Assembly: GCF_900142785.1 (NCBI RefSeq) | Contig: NZ_FRCD01000006.1 | Span: 1-64,000 of the forward strand | Length of the DNA stretch: 64,000 nucleotides | Direction of reading: 5' to 3' | From: Chryseobacterium carnipullorum | Lineage (GTDB): Bacteria; Bacteroidota; Bacteroidia; Flavobacteriales; Weeksellaceae | Shown: one piece after another, positions 51,485-61,257 of the stretch | Position numbering within the stretch: position 1 is the first letter of the stretch | Layout of the letters: each line of letters begins with the position of its first letter | Made by a program: the position numbers and the translations under genes | The notes under the pieces: model-generated | Told to the model about the DNA's origin: nothing | The model's database searches: none | The model's input: only the letters and a program-made list of their open reading frames with translations

Positions 51485-53689
51485 TTAGTTAGCAACATCA
51501 CTGATGAATTTTATTCTCAGCATTCTCACTTCTTCATCAGAAAGCTCATCTCCAAATTCATCAAGAAGCACTTTCATGCTGTCACTTTCAGATTCGGTCA
51601 TGAATTCCATAAAACCGTCTACAATATCTTCATCGAAATTATCTTCAATATAATAATCGATATTCAGTTTTGTCCCCTGATAAACAATACTTTCCATTTC
51701 TTTCAGCAGCTCGGTCATGGAAAGGTTTTTAGCCCTTGCAATATCTTCAAGATCAATCTTTTTGTCCGTGCTCTGGATAATGAAAACCTTGTGGCTGGAT
51801 TTGTTCGCCACCTGCTTCAGTACCATATCCTGAGTACGTTCTATATTGTTTTCTTCAACGTAAGTTTTGATGAAGTCTGCGAATTCTTTGCCGTATTTTT
51901 TAGCTTTCCCTTCTCCTACTCCGTAGATTTTAGCAATTTCATCCAACGAAACCGGATACTGGACCGTCATGTCTTCCAAACTTGGATCCATGAAAACCGT
52001 GTATGGAGGAATGCCGTGCTTTTTAGCCACTTTTTTTCTTAAATCTTTTAGCTGGCTGAACAGATTCTGATCCAGACCACTGCTGCCCTGCATTTGTACC
52101 TGCTCACTCTCTGCTTTGGTCTGACTGAGATCAAACTCTCTGTCTTCGGCAATTAAGAAAGTTTCTTTAGCCTCAGAATTTAAAAAATTCCTTGCCTTCT
52201 CAGACATTTTCAACACTCCGTAGGTTTCAATATCTTTTTGGAGAAATCCCTGAACTGTAGCCTGTCTCAAAATGGTTTTCCAGTAATTGTCTTTTTCTGC
52301 CTTTCCAAAACCAAAGTAGGAAGTCTGTTCAAGTTTATATGATTTTGTGACTGCATTTTCTTTCCCGACGATGACAGAGATCAGATCTTTAGATTTAAAT
52401 TTTTCTCCAGTATCTCTAATCAATTCAAGCGTTCTTGTAAGGTCTGCTGTAGCATCTTTCAGTTTTGGGGGATCAGAAGAATTGTCGCACATATCGGCTC
52501 CATCTCCTTTCACCGGATCGAAATTTTCCCCAAAATAACAAAGAATGTATTGTCTTCTGCTCATTGAAGTTTCGGCATAACCTACTACTTCATTAAGGAG
52601 CTGTAATCCGATTTCTCTTTCCGAAACAGGTTTCTGGGCAAGGAATTTTTCCAGCTTTTCAATATCCTTAGGATCGTAAAATGCAAGGCAATATCCTTCA
52701 CCGCCATCTCTTCCCGCTCTTCCTGTTTCCTGGTAATAGCTTTCCAGAGATTTGGGAAAATCATAATGAATAACAAAACGTACATCAGGCTTATCGATTC
52801 CCATTCCAAATGCAATGGTCGCTACAATAACGTCCACCTCTTCCATCAGAAATTTATCCTGATTGGCCACTCTTACTTTCTGGTCGAGACCTGCGTGATA
52901 AGGTAGTGCATTAATTCCGTTGACCTGCAACAGCTGGGCAAACTCTTCCACTTTTCTCCTGCTCAGACAGTAGATAATCCCCGATTTCCCTTTGTGATGA
53001 TTGATAAATCTCACAATTTCTTTGTCTATATTGACTTTTGGGCGTACCTCGTAATAGAGATTGGGGCGGTTGAAACTTTCTTTAAAAACCAGCGCATCGG
53101 TCATTCCCAAAGTTTTCTGGATATCATCCTGAACTTTTGGTGTTGCAGTAGCTGTCAAAGCGATCACCGGAACATCGGCAATCCTGTCAATAATAGACTT
53201 CAGGTTCCGGTACTCCGGTCTGAAATCATGTCCCCATTCTGAAATACAGTGCGCTTCGTCAATAGCCACGAAAGAAATTTTCACTTCTTTCAGGAAATCC
53301 AGATAATCATCTTTAATCAATGATTCCGGAGCTACGTACAAAAGTTTGGTCTTGCCACCTTTGATGTCGTCAAAGACCTGTTTTGTCTGTGTCTTGTTTA
53401 ATGATGAATTTAAAACGTGTGCCACCCCGTCATCAGATGATAGGCCATTCACGGCATCTACCTGATTCTTCATTAACGCTATTAAGGGCGAAACTACTAT
53501 TGCCGTACCTTCTGAAATAAGTGCCGGAAGCTGGTAACATAATGACTTACCTCCTCCTGTTGGCATTAATACAAATATATCCTTCCCACTGAGTAGGTTT
53601 TCAATGATTTGTTCCTGCTGGCCTTTAAATGTAGAAAACCCGAAATACTTTTTCAATTCGCCTGATAAATTGGCTTTTTTTGCGCTCAT
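51485..53689 (-). CDS. recQ: ATP-dependent DNA helicase RecQ
   Basis: 734 residues. RecQ unwinds DNA 3'-5' in recombination and repair. Walker A TGGGKS (K48), DEAH box D144-H147 with CISEWGHDFRPEY, motif VI region GRAGRDGGEGYCLAFY and the RQC winged helix follow. A C-terminal HRDC domain (about 530-600, ISLDEIAKIYGVGEGKAKKY) and a long extra tail are present. The zinc site keeps ILCYF and ADMCDN but the last two cysteines of the usual cluster are replaced (CDNSSD). Monocistronic; divergent from kdsD. Confidence 0.94.
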   Translation of the reverse strand: MSAKKANLSGELKKYFGFSTFKGQQEQIIENLLSGKDIFVLMPTGGGKSLCYQLPALISEGTAIVVSPLIALMKNQVDAVNGLSSDDGVAHVLNSSLNKTQTKQVFDDIKGGKTKLLYVAPESLIKDDYLDFLKEVKISFVAIDEAHCISEWGHDFRPEYRNLKSIIDRIADVPVIALTATATPKVQDDIQKTLGMTDALVFKESFNRPNLYYEVRPKVNIDKEIVRFINHHKGKSGIIYCLSRRKVEEFAQLLQVNGINALPYHAGLDQKVRVANQDKFLMEEVDVIVATIAFGMGIDKPDVRFVIHYDFPKSLESYYQETGRAGRDGGEGYCLAFYDPKDIEKLEKFLAQKPVSEREIGLQLLNEVVGYAETSMSRRQYILCYFGENFDPVKGDGADMCDNSSDPPKLKDATADLTRTLELIRDTGEKFKSKDLISVIVGKENAVTKSYKLEQTSYFGFGKAEKDNYWKTILRQATVQGFLQKDIETYGVLKMSEKARNFLNSEAKETFLIAEDREFDLSQTKAESEQVQMQGSSGLDQNLFSQLKDLRKKVAKKHGIPPYTVFMDPSLEDMTVQYPVSLDEIAKIYGVGEGKAKKYGKEFADFIKTYVEENNIERTQDMVLKQVANKSSHKVFIIQSTDKKIDLEDIARAKNLSMTELLKEMESIVYQGTKLNIDYYIEDNFDEDIVDGFMEFMTESESDSMKVLLDEFGDELSDEEVRMLRIKFISDVAN

Positions 53690-53848
53690 CTAATTTTCTA
53701 TTGCTAAATTTGCATCCAACCCAAAGTTATAAAAATTCTGCTTAAAATAAAAGCGAACGAATTTATAAAAAATAAAACTTATATTAAATATTCTTTTTTA
53801 AATATAACGTTTTTCAATGGATTTTTTGTATACCTTATACTTAATTAA

Positions 53849-54808
53849 ATGGAAAGAACCGACATTATTTCAATTGCCAAAAGCACTTTAGCGATAGAAA
53901 TTGCAGAACTTGAAAAATTAAAGAACAGAATCGGTGAGGATTTTGCCAAAGCAGTAGAGATCGTTCATTCGGCAAAGGGAAAATTAATTGTCGTAGGAAT
54001 CGGGAAATCTGCTCATGTAGGCAACAAAATTGTGGCCACTTTAAACTCCACAGGTACACCGTCACAGTTTCTGCATGCTTCGGAAGCCATTCATGGAGAT
54101 CTTGGAGTCATTCAGAAACAGGATGTCGTTTTATGCATCTCCAATTCCGGAAACTCACCTGAAATTGCGAATCTTGTTCCTTATTTAAAAGATTATTCTT
54201 CTGCTCTTATAGGAATGACCGGAAATAAAAACAGTAAACTTGCCGAATTTTCCGAAGTTGTTCTGGATACGCACGTAGATGTTGAAGCCTGCCCGAATAA
54301 ACTGGCTCCTACAAGTTCTACTACGATCCAAATGGCCCTTGGAGATGCCCTGGCTGTTGCTTTAATGGAGCTTAATGATTTCAGAGAGAAAGATTTTGCC
54401 AAATTCCATCCCGGTGGAAGTTTAGGAAAGAATCTTGTTTCAAAAGTAGATCAGTTCCTGTCTCCGCAGAAACCTCAGGTGGATGAAAATGCACCGGTAA
54501 GAGACGTTATTATCTCTATCAGTGCTTCAAGTCACGGGATTACCGTGGTGACTGATGAAGATAAGATCATAGGAGTGATTACAGACGGAGATTTGAGAAG
54601 AATGCTGATGAAGGGAGATGATATCACTAAGGTTCAGGCTAAAGACATTATGTCTGCCAATCCAAAAACCATTGAAAGTCATACTCTTGCGAAAGAGGCT
54701 ATGAAAATACTTAAAGAAAACAATATTGGTCAGCTGATTGTTACAGAAAACGGAAAATATTCCGGAATCATAGATCTCCATACGTTACTGGATGAAGGAA
54801 TCAATTAA
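53849..54808 (+). CDS. kdsD: D-arabinose 5-phosphate isomerase, KdsD/KpsF/GutQ type
   Basis: 319 residues. The SIS domain (GIGKSAHVGNKIVATLNSTG and HASEAIHGDLG) binds the sugar phosphate, followed by two CBS domains (ISISASSHGITVVTDEDK, KILKENNIGQLIVTENGK). It converts ribulose 5-phosphate into arabinose 5-phosphate for Kdo, the inner sugar of LPS. Length is normal. Divergent from recQ; TAAATTTG lies on the plus strand near 53704, about 145 bp upstream. Confidence 0.94.
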   Translation: MERTDIISIAKSTLAIEIAELEKLKNRIGEDFAKAVEIVHSAKGKLIVVGIGKSAHVGNKIVATLNSTGTPSQFLHASEAIHGDLGVIQKQDVVLCISNSGNSPEIANLVPYLKDYSSALIGMTGNKNSKLAEFSEVVLDTHVDVEACPNKLAPTSSTTIQMALGDALAVALMELNDFREKDFAKFHPGGSLGKNLVSKVDQFLSPQKPQVDENAPVRDVIISISASSHGITVVTDEDKIIGVITDGDLRRMLMKGDDITKVQAKDIMSANPKTIESHTLAKEAMKILKENNIGQLIVTENGKYSGIIDLHTLLDEGIN

Positions 54809-54847
54809 ATCGGTTCAACATTATTTTCACTGATCATCATCAATCAT

Positions 54848-54880
54848 CAGGCGGTATTCATCAAAATACTGCCTGTTTTT
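54848..54880 (+). terminator. Terminator of kdsD
   Basis: CAGGCGGTATT (54848-54858) pairs with AATACTGCCTG (54865-54875) with a mismatch, followed by seven T's. Confidence 0.8.
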
Positions 54881-55028
54881 TTCTGAAAATCAAACATAAA
54901 GGTATTTCCCTTATAAACTTGGATAAAATCCTTTCCAATAATTCTGAATACTGATTATTATTTCATAATTTCGCAATCTTAAACCGCTTCACTCTGACGA
55001 GTTTACTATTTTAGATAGACTGTAGTAT

Positions 55029-55856
55029 ATGGACGAAAAAAAAGAAATGTCCTTCTTAGGACATATTGGAGAATTAAGAGGACATCTTGTTCGCTCAATT
55101 ATTGCAATTATCGTGGTTGCTTTTGCCGTAGGATTCAATATCAACTGGATCATGGACCATATCTTTTTTGGACCTACAAGAAATGATTTTCCAACTTTCA
55201 GGGTTGTCAATCATTTTTCGAGATTACTTTTAGGCGAAGACAGTATTCATCTTCCCAAAGAGTTTCCGGTTCGTGTACAGAGGCTTTATCAGCAGTTCAA
55301 TGTGATGATGGCTGTTTCCGTTTTCGGAGGAATCGTAGGTGCTTTTCCTTATATCGTGTGGGAGTTATGGAGATTTATTGGTCCGGCTCTTCATCCGAAG
55401 GAGAGAAAAAACTCTATCTTTATTATCAATGCGGTATGGATTCTTTTTATGACCGGAGTTTTATGCGGTTATTTCTTAATTCTTCCTTTTGCCGTTAACT
55501 TCGGTGTTATTTTCAAAATTTCAGATATTATCATCCCGCTTTATGACTTAAGCGATTATACAACGCTCTTTTTACAGGTTATTTTAGGTATGGGAATTAT
55601 TTTCCTGTTCCCCATTCTTATCTATTTCCTTACCAGTATAGGAATTCTTACGCCCATGTTTATGAAGACTTATCGTCGTCATGCGATTGTTCTGATTATG
55701 GTTGTGGCTGCTATCATTACGCCTGCCGATGTTTTAAGTATGATCATGGCTGCTTTTCCACTGCTTATTCTGTATGAATTCAGCATCATCATGTGCTCTT
55801 TCACTTACAAAAAACTACAGAGAAATGCTGCCAATCTTCCGGAAGTTCAGAATTAA
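55029..55856 (+). CDS. tatC: Twin-arginine translocase subunit TatC
   Basis: 275 residues with six transmembrane segments (IIAIIVVAFAVGFNINW, VMMAVSVFGGIVGAFPYIV, FIINAVWILFMTGVLCGYFL, VILGMGIIFLFPILIYFL and two at the C-terminus). The N-terminal MSFLGHIGELRGHLVRS contains the conserved L-E/GHL-x-E-L-R region that reads the twin-arginine signal. Receptor of the Tat pathway for folded proteins. The other Tat subunits are not nearby. Confidence 0.96.
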   Translation: MDEKKEMSFLGHIGELRGHLVRSIIAIIVVAFAVGFNINWIMDHIFFGPTRNDFPTFRVVNHFSRLLLGEDSIHLPKEFPVRVQRLYQQFNVMMAVSVFGGIVGAFPYIVWELWRFIGPALHPKERKNSIFIINAVWILFMTGVLCGYFLILPFAVNFGVIFKISDIIIPLYDLSDYTTLFLQVILGMGIIFLFPILIYFLTSIGILTPMFMKTYRRHAIVLIMVVAAIITPADVLSMIMAAFPLLILYEFSIIMCSFTYKKLQRNAANLPEVQN

Positions 55857-56065
55857 AAGAACAAAAAGGGAAATAACTCACTATGCTTATCCGTAAAATT
55901 CACTTCCGTTTTTACGATATTTCTCTCTGTTAATACCTTTCTATTGTGTGATCTTTCTTTAATACTTATGGATAAAGATTGGTTTGAAGTCAAGTAAAAA
56001 TCTGTTTGACGCGGTAATTCTATGAGCTTGGCAGATAAATATTCTATTTTTGAATCGCATTCCAT
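55853..56065 (-). CDS. Small ORF of uncertain status
   Basis: A 70-residue frame on the minus strand with protein-like composition (SLSISIKERSHNRKVLTERN then IVKTEVNFTDKHSELF). In-frame codons continue upstream to FYRIRIHEFSQRL before a stop. It touches the end of tatC by 4 bp and has no recognisable domain or clear RBS. It may be a decayed gene or chance. Confidence 0.25.
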   Translation of the reverse strand: MECDSKIEYLSAKLIELPRQTDFYLTSNQSLSISIKERSHNRKVLTERNIVKTEVNFTDKHSELFPFLFF

Positions 56066-56245
56066 TAATCTTTGGGAAAACTCATGGATCCTAATTCTGT
56101 AAAAACATCATCTTATATAATAAGAATTTCACTTACAAAAACGCAATCAATAAAAAATACTAAAAAACCACTATAAAACACCTAAACACCTCTCTTTTTC
56201 ATCAAAAAATATAATATAATTTTCTATTTAATAACAAAATGAGGA

Positions 56246-56275
56246 TTGTATTAATATTAATTTATTTTATATTTG
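56246..56275 (+). promoter_or_regulatory. Promoter (TTG-19-TATATTTG)
   Basis: TTG at 56246-56248, 19-bp spacer, TATATTTG at 56268-56275, 22 bp before the ATG at 56298. Confidence 0.8.
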
Positions 56276-56297
56276 CTTTTACGAAATAAATTATATT

Positions 56298-59261
56298 ATG
56301 AAAAAGAGAATTATTCTTGTGTGCGCTTTGGCTTCAAGCTTTATTGGCCTTCAGGCACAGAAATGGGAACCCGTATCCCAAAAAGTGGCTCCGATAAGGA
56401 AAGAAGTGAATGTATTGTATGCTTACAAGGTAGACCTGAATGCTTTGAGAGGTCTTTTGAAAGACGCTCCTGAAGCAGGACAAGGCGGCAGCCCAGTGGT
56501 TATTTCTTTACCTACAACCAATGGAAAAGTTGAAAGATTTTACGTTTACAGTTCACCTGTTGTAGAGAAATCTATGGCAGACCGATATGAACTGGGAGCT
56601 TATTCAGGGGTTGGTGTAGATAATCCACACAAACAAATCAGATTCAGTACAGCTCCTAATGATTTCCAGTCGATGATATTTGACGCAGTAACCGGGAAAT
56701 ATGAATTTATTGAGCCTATCAATAAAGAAAAGGATGTATATGGTGTATTTTTAAAATCCAATAAACCCCAAGGCGGAAATCCTTTTGAATGCAGCACATT
56801 CGAGCCTGAGCAATCGAAAAAGGAAATGAGTAAGCTTCTTCAGTCTAAAAATGTTTTAAACTCAGGAAATACTCATAAAAGCAATGATCAAAAATACAGA
56901 ACTTACAGATTAGCGATCTCTGTCAATGCCGAATATACACAGTTAGCAGGAGGTGTTGCAGGCGCAGCAGTCCGTATTAACGCTACAATGGCAAGGGTAA
57001 ATGGGGTATTCGAAAAAGATTTCGGTATCCACATGAATGTTCTGGATCTTCCGCAACTTATCTTCACAGACCCTGCAACCGATCCTTATTCTAATGTAAT
57101 TCAAAATACAAATGGCAGCTACAGTGCTCCGGGAGCATGGAATCTTCAGGTACAGCAGACCATCACTGCAGCTATAGGAAATGCGGGTTATGATATCGGC
57201 CATTTCTTCGGCCACAGAGGAGGAGGAGGAAGCGCAGGCCGTGTCGGAAATGTTTGTATCAACCCTGCAAGTAATAATGATGCAACTTCAAAAGGAGCAG
57301 GAATTACCTCTCCTCTTATTGTAGATCAGCCATTTGGAGATACTTATGATATCGATTTTGTAGCCCATGAGATCGGACATCAGTTTGGAGGTGCCCACAC
57401 CATGTCTCTTGCTTTGCATGGAGCACACATGGAACCTGGATCAGGATCTACGATTATGGGATATGCCGGTATTACCAATGCCAATGTTCAGATGAATTCT
57501 GACGCTTATTTCCATACCAAAAATATTGAGGAAGTACAGGCGTATGTGAATTCTAAAGAGTGTGGAACCATTACAACTATTACTAATAATACCCCTCCTA
57601 CTATTCAGCCACTTGCTAACAAAGCAGTACCAAAAGGAACTGCATTTGCATTAACCGCTTCTGCTGCTGACGCGCAAAATGATCCGATGACGTATACCTG
57701 GGAACAATATGATCTTGCTACCACTACTTTCGGACCTGTAAGTGCAACCCGTAAAAACGGAGCCAACTTCAGATCTCTGATGCCTACGGTATCTCCTACC
57801 AGATATTTCCCTCTTCTTACTACAGTTCTGAACGGTTCTGTTTCCAATGTTGCAGGATGGGAAACGGTTTCTACAGTTCCAAGAGGAATGAGATTCAAAG
57901 TAACGGTAAGAGATAACAATCCTGATATTACCAAACAACAGACTCAGAGTGAAAGAATAAACCTGGAAATAGGAAATGACGGACCATTCAAAGTTACTTC
58001 AACCACTGTTTATAATAATACGGCCGGAGCTATTACCTGGGATGTTGTGAACACCAACAACAGTACTTATAATGTACAGAATGTTAAAATTGATTATACA
58101 ACAGACAACGGAGCAACATGGACTGTAGTAACTCCTTCTACTCCGAATGACGGAGCTGAGCCATTTACATTCTCCTCTCTTGCCACCGGTTCTACCGTGA
58201 AGATCAGAGTAAGCGCCATCGATAATGTATTCTATGCCATAGGAAGTGCTTCGGTAAGTGCCAGTGCCGGAGCTTGCTCTATTGCAGAACCTACAGGAAT
58301 AGCGGTTTCAGGAATCACAATGTCTTCCGCAAACATTAACTGGGCTGCACTTCAGGGAGGACAGTACACGCTGAGATACAGAAAGGCAGGTGCTACTGCA
58401 TGGACTTCTGCAACACTGAACGCCAACTCTTCTTTTGTATCAGGACTTGAAAACAGTACACAGTATGAATATCAGATCGCTAATATTTGCGGATCTACAA
58501 CAGGGACCTTCTCTCCTGTAAGTAATTTTACAACATTAGGCTATACCCTATGTACCAACAATACCGCCAATCCAGCGGATGAATTTATATCAAATGTAAC
58601 GGTAACTCCTTCAGGAGGAACTGCGATGTCCAATACAAGTGCAGGTTCAGCGTATACAAGTTATGCTGCAGATCCTGCAAAATTAATCACCCTTACTCAG
58701 GGAGCTTCCGGTAATACATTAAGCATTACTAAAGGATGGACAGCTGGTACGTACAACGAAGGAGTTACAGCATGGATCGACTTTAACAGAGACGGAAACT
58801 TCTCCGATTCTGAAATAGTGTATACCAGCGTACCAAGTGCTATCACCCCTGTTTCAGGAACATTCTCTGTACCGGCAAATGCTTATTCAGGGACTTCAAA
58901 TACAACAATGAGAGTGGTATTATCCTATGAAGATCAGCCAACCAGCGGATGCTCTAATTTCCAATATGGGGAAATTGAAGATTATGCAGTAAAAATTCTT
59001 CCTCAGGCTTTAGGTACCAGCGATGTGGTTAAAGACAATGACGGAGTTCAGATTTACCCTAATCCAGCTTATGACGTTCTGAATGTGACTAATATTTCTT
59101 CTAAAGCACAGTTCAGTATTTTCAATATGGCAGGACAGGCTGTAATGAACGGTACTGTTGTCAATCAGAAAATCCCAGTATCAAAACTGACTCCGGGAGT
59201 ATTTGTCATTACGATTGAAGATAAAGGAAACGTTTCAAAACTGAAATTCATTAAGAAATAA
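56298..59261 (+). CDS. T9SS-secreted reprolysin-like metallopeptidase
   Basis: 987 residues with a signal peptide (LVCALASSFIGLQAQ). The zinc site HEIGHQFGGAH (H357, E358, H361, H367) and the Met-turn GSTIMGYAG fit the metzincin M12/reprolysin-like family. A Ig/cadherin-like repeat, a fibronectin III-like domain (AGACSIAEPTGIAVSGITMS) and a GEVED-like domain (GVTAWIDFNRDGNFSDSEIV) follow. The C-terminus is a T9SS type A domain (IYPNPAYDVLNVTNISSKAQ to SKLKFIKK). It is thus exported to the surface or medium, likely to degrade host or environmental protein. Terminator at 59285. Confidence 0.93.
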   Translation: MKKRIILVCALASSFIGLQAQKWEPVSQKVAPIRKEVNVLYAYKVDLNALRGLLKDAPEAGQGGSPVVISLPTTNGKVERFYVYSSPVVEKSMADRYELGAYSGVGVDNPHKQIRFSTAPNDFQSMIFDAVTGKYEFIEPINKEKDVYGVFLKSNKPQGGNPFECSTFEPEQSKKEMSKLLQSKNVLNSGNTHKSNDQKYRTYRLAISVNAEYTQLAGGVAGAAVRINATMARVNGVFEKDFGIHMNVLDLPQLIFTDPATDPYSNVIQNTNGSYSAPGAWNLQVQQTITAAIGNAGYDIGHFFGHRGGGGSAGRVGNVCINPASNNDATSKGAGITSPLIVDQPFGDTYDIDFVAHEIGHQFGGAHTMSLALHGAHMEPGSGSTIMGYAGITNANVQMNSDAYFHTKNIEEVQAYVNSKECGTITTITNNTPPTIQPLANKAVPKGTAFALTASAADAQNDPMTYTWEQYDLATTTFGPVSATRKNGANFRSLMPTVSPTRYFPLLTTVLNGSVSNVAGWETVSTVPRGMRFKVTVRDNNPDITKQQTQSERINLEIGNDGPFKVTSTTVYNNTAGAITWDVVNTNNSTYNVQNVKIDYTTDNGATWTVVTPSTPNDGAEPFTFSSLATGSTVKIRVSAIDNVFYAIGSASVSASAGACSIAEPTGIAVSGITMSSANINWAALQGGQYTLRYRKAGATAWTSATLNANSSFVSGLENSTQYEYQIANICGSTTGTFSPVSNFTTLGYTLCTNNTANPADEFISNVTVTPSGGTAMSNTSAGSAYTSYAADPAKLITLTQGASGNTLSITKGWTAGTYNEGVTAWIDFNRDGNFSDSEIVYTSVPSAITPVSGTFSVPANAYSGTSNTTMRVVLSYEDQPTSGCSNFQYGEIEDYAVKILPQALGTSDVVKDNDGVQIYPNPAYDVLNVTNISSKAQFSIFNMAGQAVMNGTVVNQKIPVSKLTPGVFVITIEDKGNVSKLKFIKK

Positions 59262-59284
59262 GCCAATTATTTTTATACTATCTG

Positions 59285-59309
59285 AGCCCGGTTGTAACCG
59301 GGCTTTTTT
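59285..59309 (+). terminator. Rho-independent terminator
   Basis: AGCCCGGTT (59285-59293) and AACCGGGCT (59296-59304), then six T's. Confidence 0.9.
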
Positions 59310-59402
59310 GTTGCTATAGTCTAATAATGAGTTCTCTTGTAGCATTCATGCGCCTATTTTATATTTTTTTCAGTGAACGCTGCATTGTGCCATTAATTTT
59401 TC

Positions 59403-59410
59403 TATTTTTG
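59403..59410 (+). promoter_or_regulatory. -7 box (TATTTTTG) of the M1 peptidase gene
   Basis: TAnnTTTG match 23 bp before the ATG at 59434; a TTG about 15 bp upstream is closer than usual. Confidence 0.5.
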
Positions 59411-59433
59411 AAAGAATTTAATTTGATTTTTAA

Positions 59434-61065
59434 ATGAAAAAGCTGACCTATACACTTTTATTTGCTTCAGGGCTGGTCTTCGGACAGTTCTTTGAAAAAG
59501 ACAAGGTTTTTACTAAACAGGATACTTTGAAAGGTTCCAACACCTCCTTCAGAAATTTTTGGGATGTTAAAAAATATGACCTTTCTGTAGAACCTGATTT
59601 TAAACAGAAAAGTATTAAAGGATATAATAAGATCAGCTTTGAAATTACGAAAGACATTGCAGATCCTGTTTTCCAAATTGACCTGCAAAAGCCGATGAAG
59701 GCTGATAAAGTAGAAGGTGATTTTCCGATTGCCAACTATAAGCAGGATGGTGATTTCATCTTCGTAACAGCAAAAAAGAAATTCAAAAAAGGAGAAAAAT
59801 ATACGATCAATGTAACCTATTCGGGAACACCCGTTATTGCTAAAAATGCACCCTGGGACGGAGGCTGGGTCTTCACTAAAGATGAAAAAGGAAATCCATG
59901 GATGAGCGTTGCCGATGAAGGAATCGGAGCCTCCATCTGGTTACCTACAAAAGATATATGGAGCGATGAACCTGAAAACGGGATCATGATGAAGATCATT
60001 ACTCCGAACGACCTTGTAGGCGTAGGAAACGGAAGACTGACTGATAAAAAAACGGAAGGTGGAAAAACCACGTACACATGGGAGGTAAAAAATGCGATTA
60101 ACGCCTACTCCATCATTCCCAATATTGGTAAGTATGTGAATTTTAAAGATACATTTAACGGGGAAAAGGGAAAACTTGACCTTGATTACTGGGTGCTGGA
60201 TTACAACCTTGAAAAAGCAAAAAAACAGTTTCAACAGGTAAAACCAATGCTTTCTGCCTTTGAGTACTGGTTCGGACCTTATCCTTTCTATGAAGATTCT
60301 TACAAACTGGTGGATTCTCCGTATCTGGGAATGGAGCACCAAAGTAATGTTGCGTACGGAAATGGCTACACGAATGGTTACCGTGGCTCAGACCTTTCGG
60401 GAACGGGTGTAGGTCTTCATTGGGATTATATCATTATTCACGAAAGCGGACACGAATGGTTTGCCAATAATATTACCGCAAAAGATCAGGCTGATATGTG
60501 GATTCATGAGAGTTTCACGATGTATTCCGAAGTGCTTTTTACAGAAAAATACATGGATAAAAAGTCTGCTGACCTTTATGCCATGGGAATCCGCGGAAAT
60601 ATTCAGAATGACATTCCTATCATTGGAACATACGGGGTAAGAAACGAAGGCAGCGGTGATATGTATCCGAAAGGAGCCAGCATGCTTCACACGATAAGAC
60701 AGGTAATTAACAATGATGAAAAGTTCAGACAGATCTTAAGAGGTCTGAACAAGGATTTTTATCATCAGACGGTTACCACCCAACAGATTGAAGAATATAT
60801 GTCCTCAAAATCAGGAATTGATTTATCAAGTATTTTCAATCAGTACTTAAGAACGGTAAAGATTCCTACCCTTGAATATTCTCAAAACGGAGATTCTTTA
60901 AAATTCCGATACACGGATGGTATTAAAGATCTGAAACTTCCTCTCATTATAAATGGCGATCAAACCATCAATCCTACGGAAAGCTGGCAGACCGTGAAAC
61001 TTAAGAAAAATACTCCGGTGGAGTTGAATAAGAACTATTATATCAATTATAAAAAGGTTCAGTAA
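59434..61065 (+). CDS. M1-family metallopeptidase
   Basis: 543 residues with a signal peptide (LLFASGLVFGQFF). The gluzincin site is H336-E-S-G-H340 with E359 (HEx2H-x18-E), and the substrate-binding YLGMEHQSN stands where M1 enzymes have GAMEN. Shorter than the 650-900 residues of classical aminopeptidases N, it belongs to the short secreted Bacteroidota branch. It probably trims N-terminal residues from peptides in the periplasm, next to two other peptidases. Terminator at 61071. Confidence 0.92.
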   Translation: MKKLTYTLLFASGLVFGQFFEKDKVFTKQDTLKGSNTSFRNFWDVKKYDLSVEPDFKQKSIKGYNKISFEITKDIADPVFQIDLQKPMKADKVEGDFPIANYKQDGDFIFVTAKKKFKKGEKYTINVTYSGTPVIAKNAPWDGGWVFTKDEKGNPWMSVADEGIGASIWLPTKDIWSDEPENGIMMKIITPNDLVGVGNGRLTDKKTEGGKTTYTWEVKNAINAYSIIPNIGKYVNFKDTFNGEKGKLDLDYWVLDYNLEKAKKQFQQVKPMLSAFEYWFGPYPFYEDSYKLVDSPYLGMEHQSNVAYGNGYTNGYRGSDLSGTGVGLHWDYIIIHESGHEWFANNITAKDQADMWIHESFTMYSEVLFTEKYMDKKSADLYAMGIRGNIQNDIPIIGTYGVRNEGSGDMYPKGASMLHTIRQVINNDEKFRQILRGLNKDFYHQTVTTQQIEEYMSSKSGIDLSSIFNQYLRTVKIPTLEYSQNGDSLKFRYTDGIKDLKLPLIINGDQTINPTESWQTVKLKKNTPVELNKNYYINYKKVQ

Positions 61066-61070
61066 AGCTA

Positions 61071-61107
61071 AAAGGCAAATTCGTTACCCGCGGATTTGCC
61101 TTTTTTA
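61071..61107 (+). terminator. Rho-independent terminator
   Basis: AAAGGCAAAT (61071-61080) pairs with ATTTGCCTTT (61094-61103), followed by T's. Confidence 0.85.
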
Positions 61108-61257
61108 TTTCCCTTCGCGAGCTGAAAAGAATCGCTCTTATATTGGAAAATCATTAAATCAATCATTTTATCTTCCAAATTTTAAGAAAAGTTTAATACT
61201 CCCTTCCGTAACAAATTGTTCAAAAAAACTACTATTTAAGTATAATATTTAAACCTA

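Noticed and set aside
57605..57938. Two minus-strand frames inside the reprolysin-like gene
   Set aside because: Shadows of a well-supported secreted protease.
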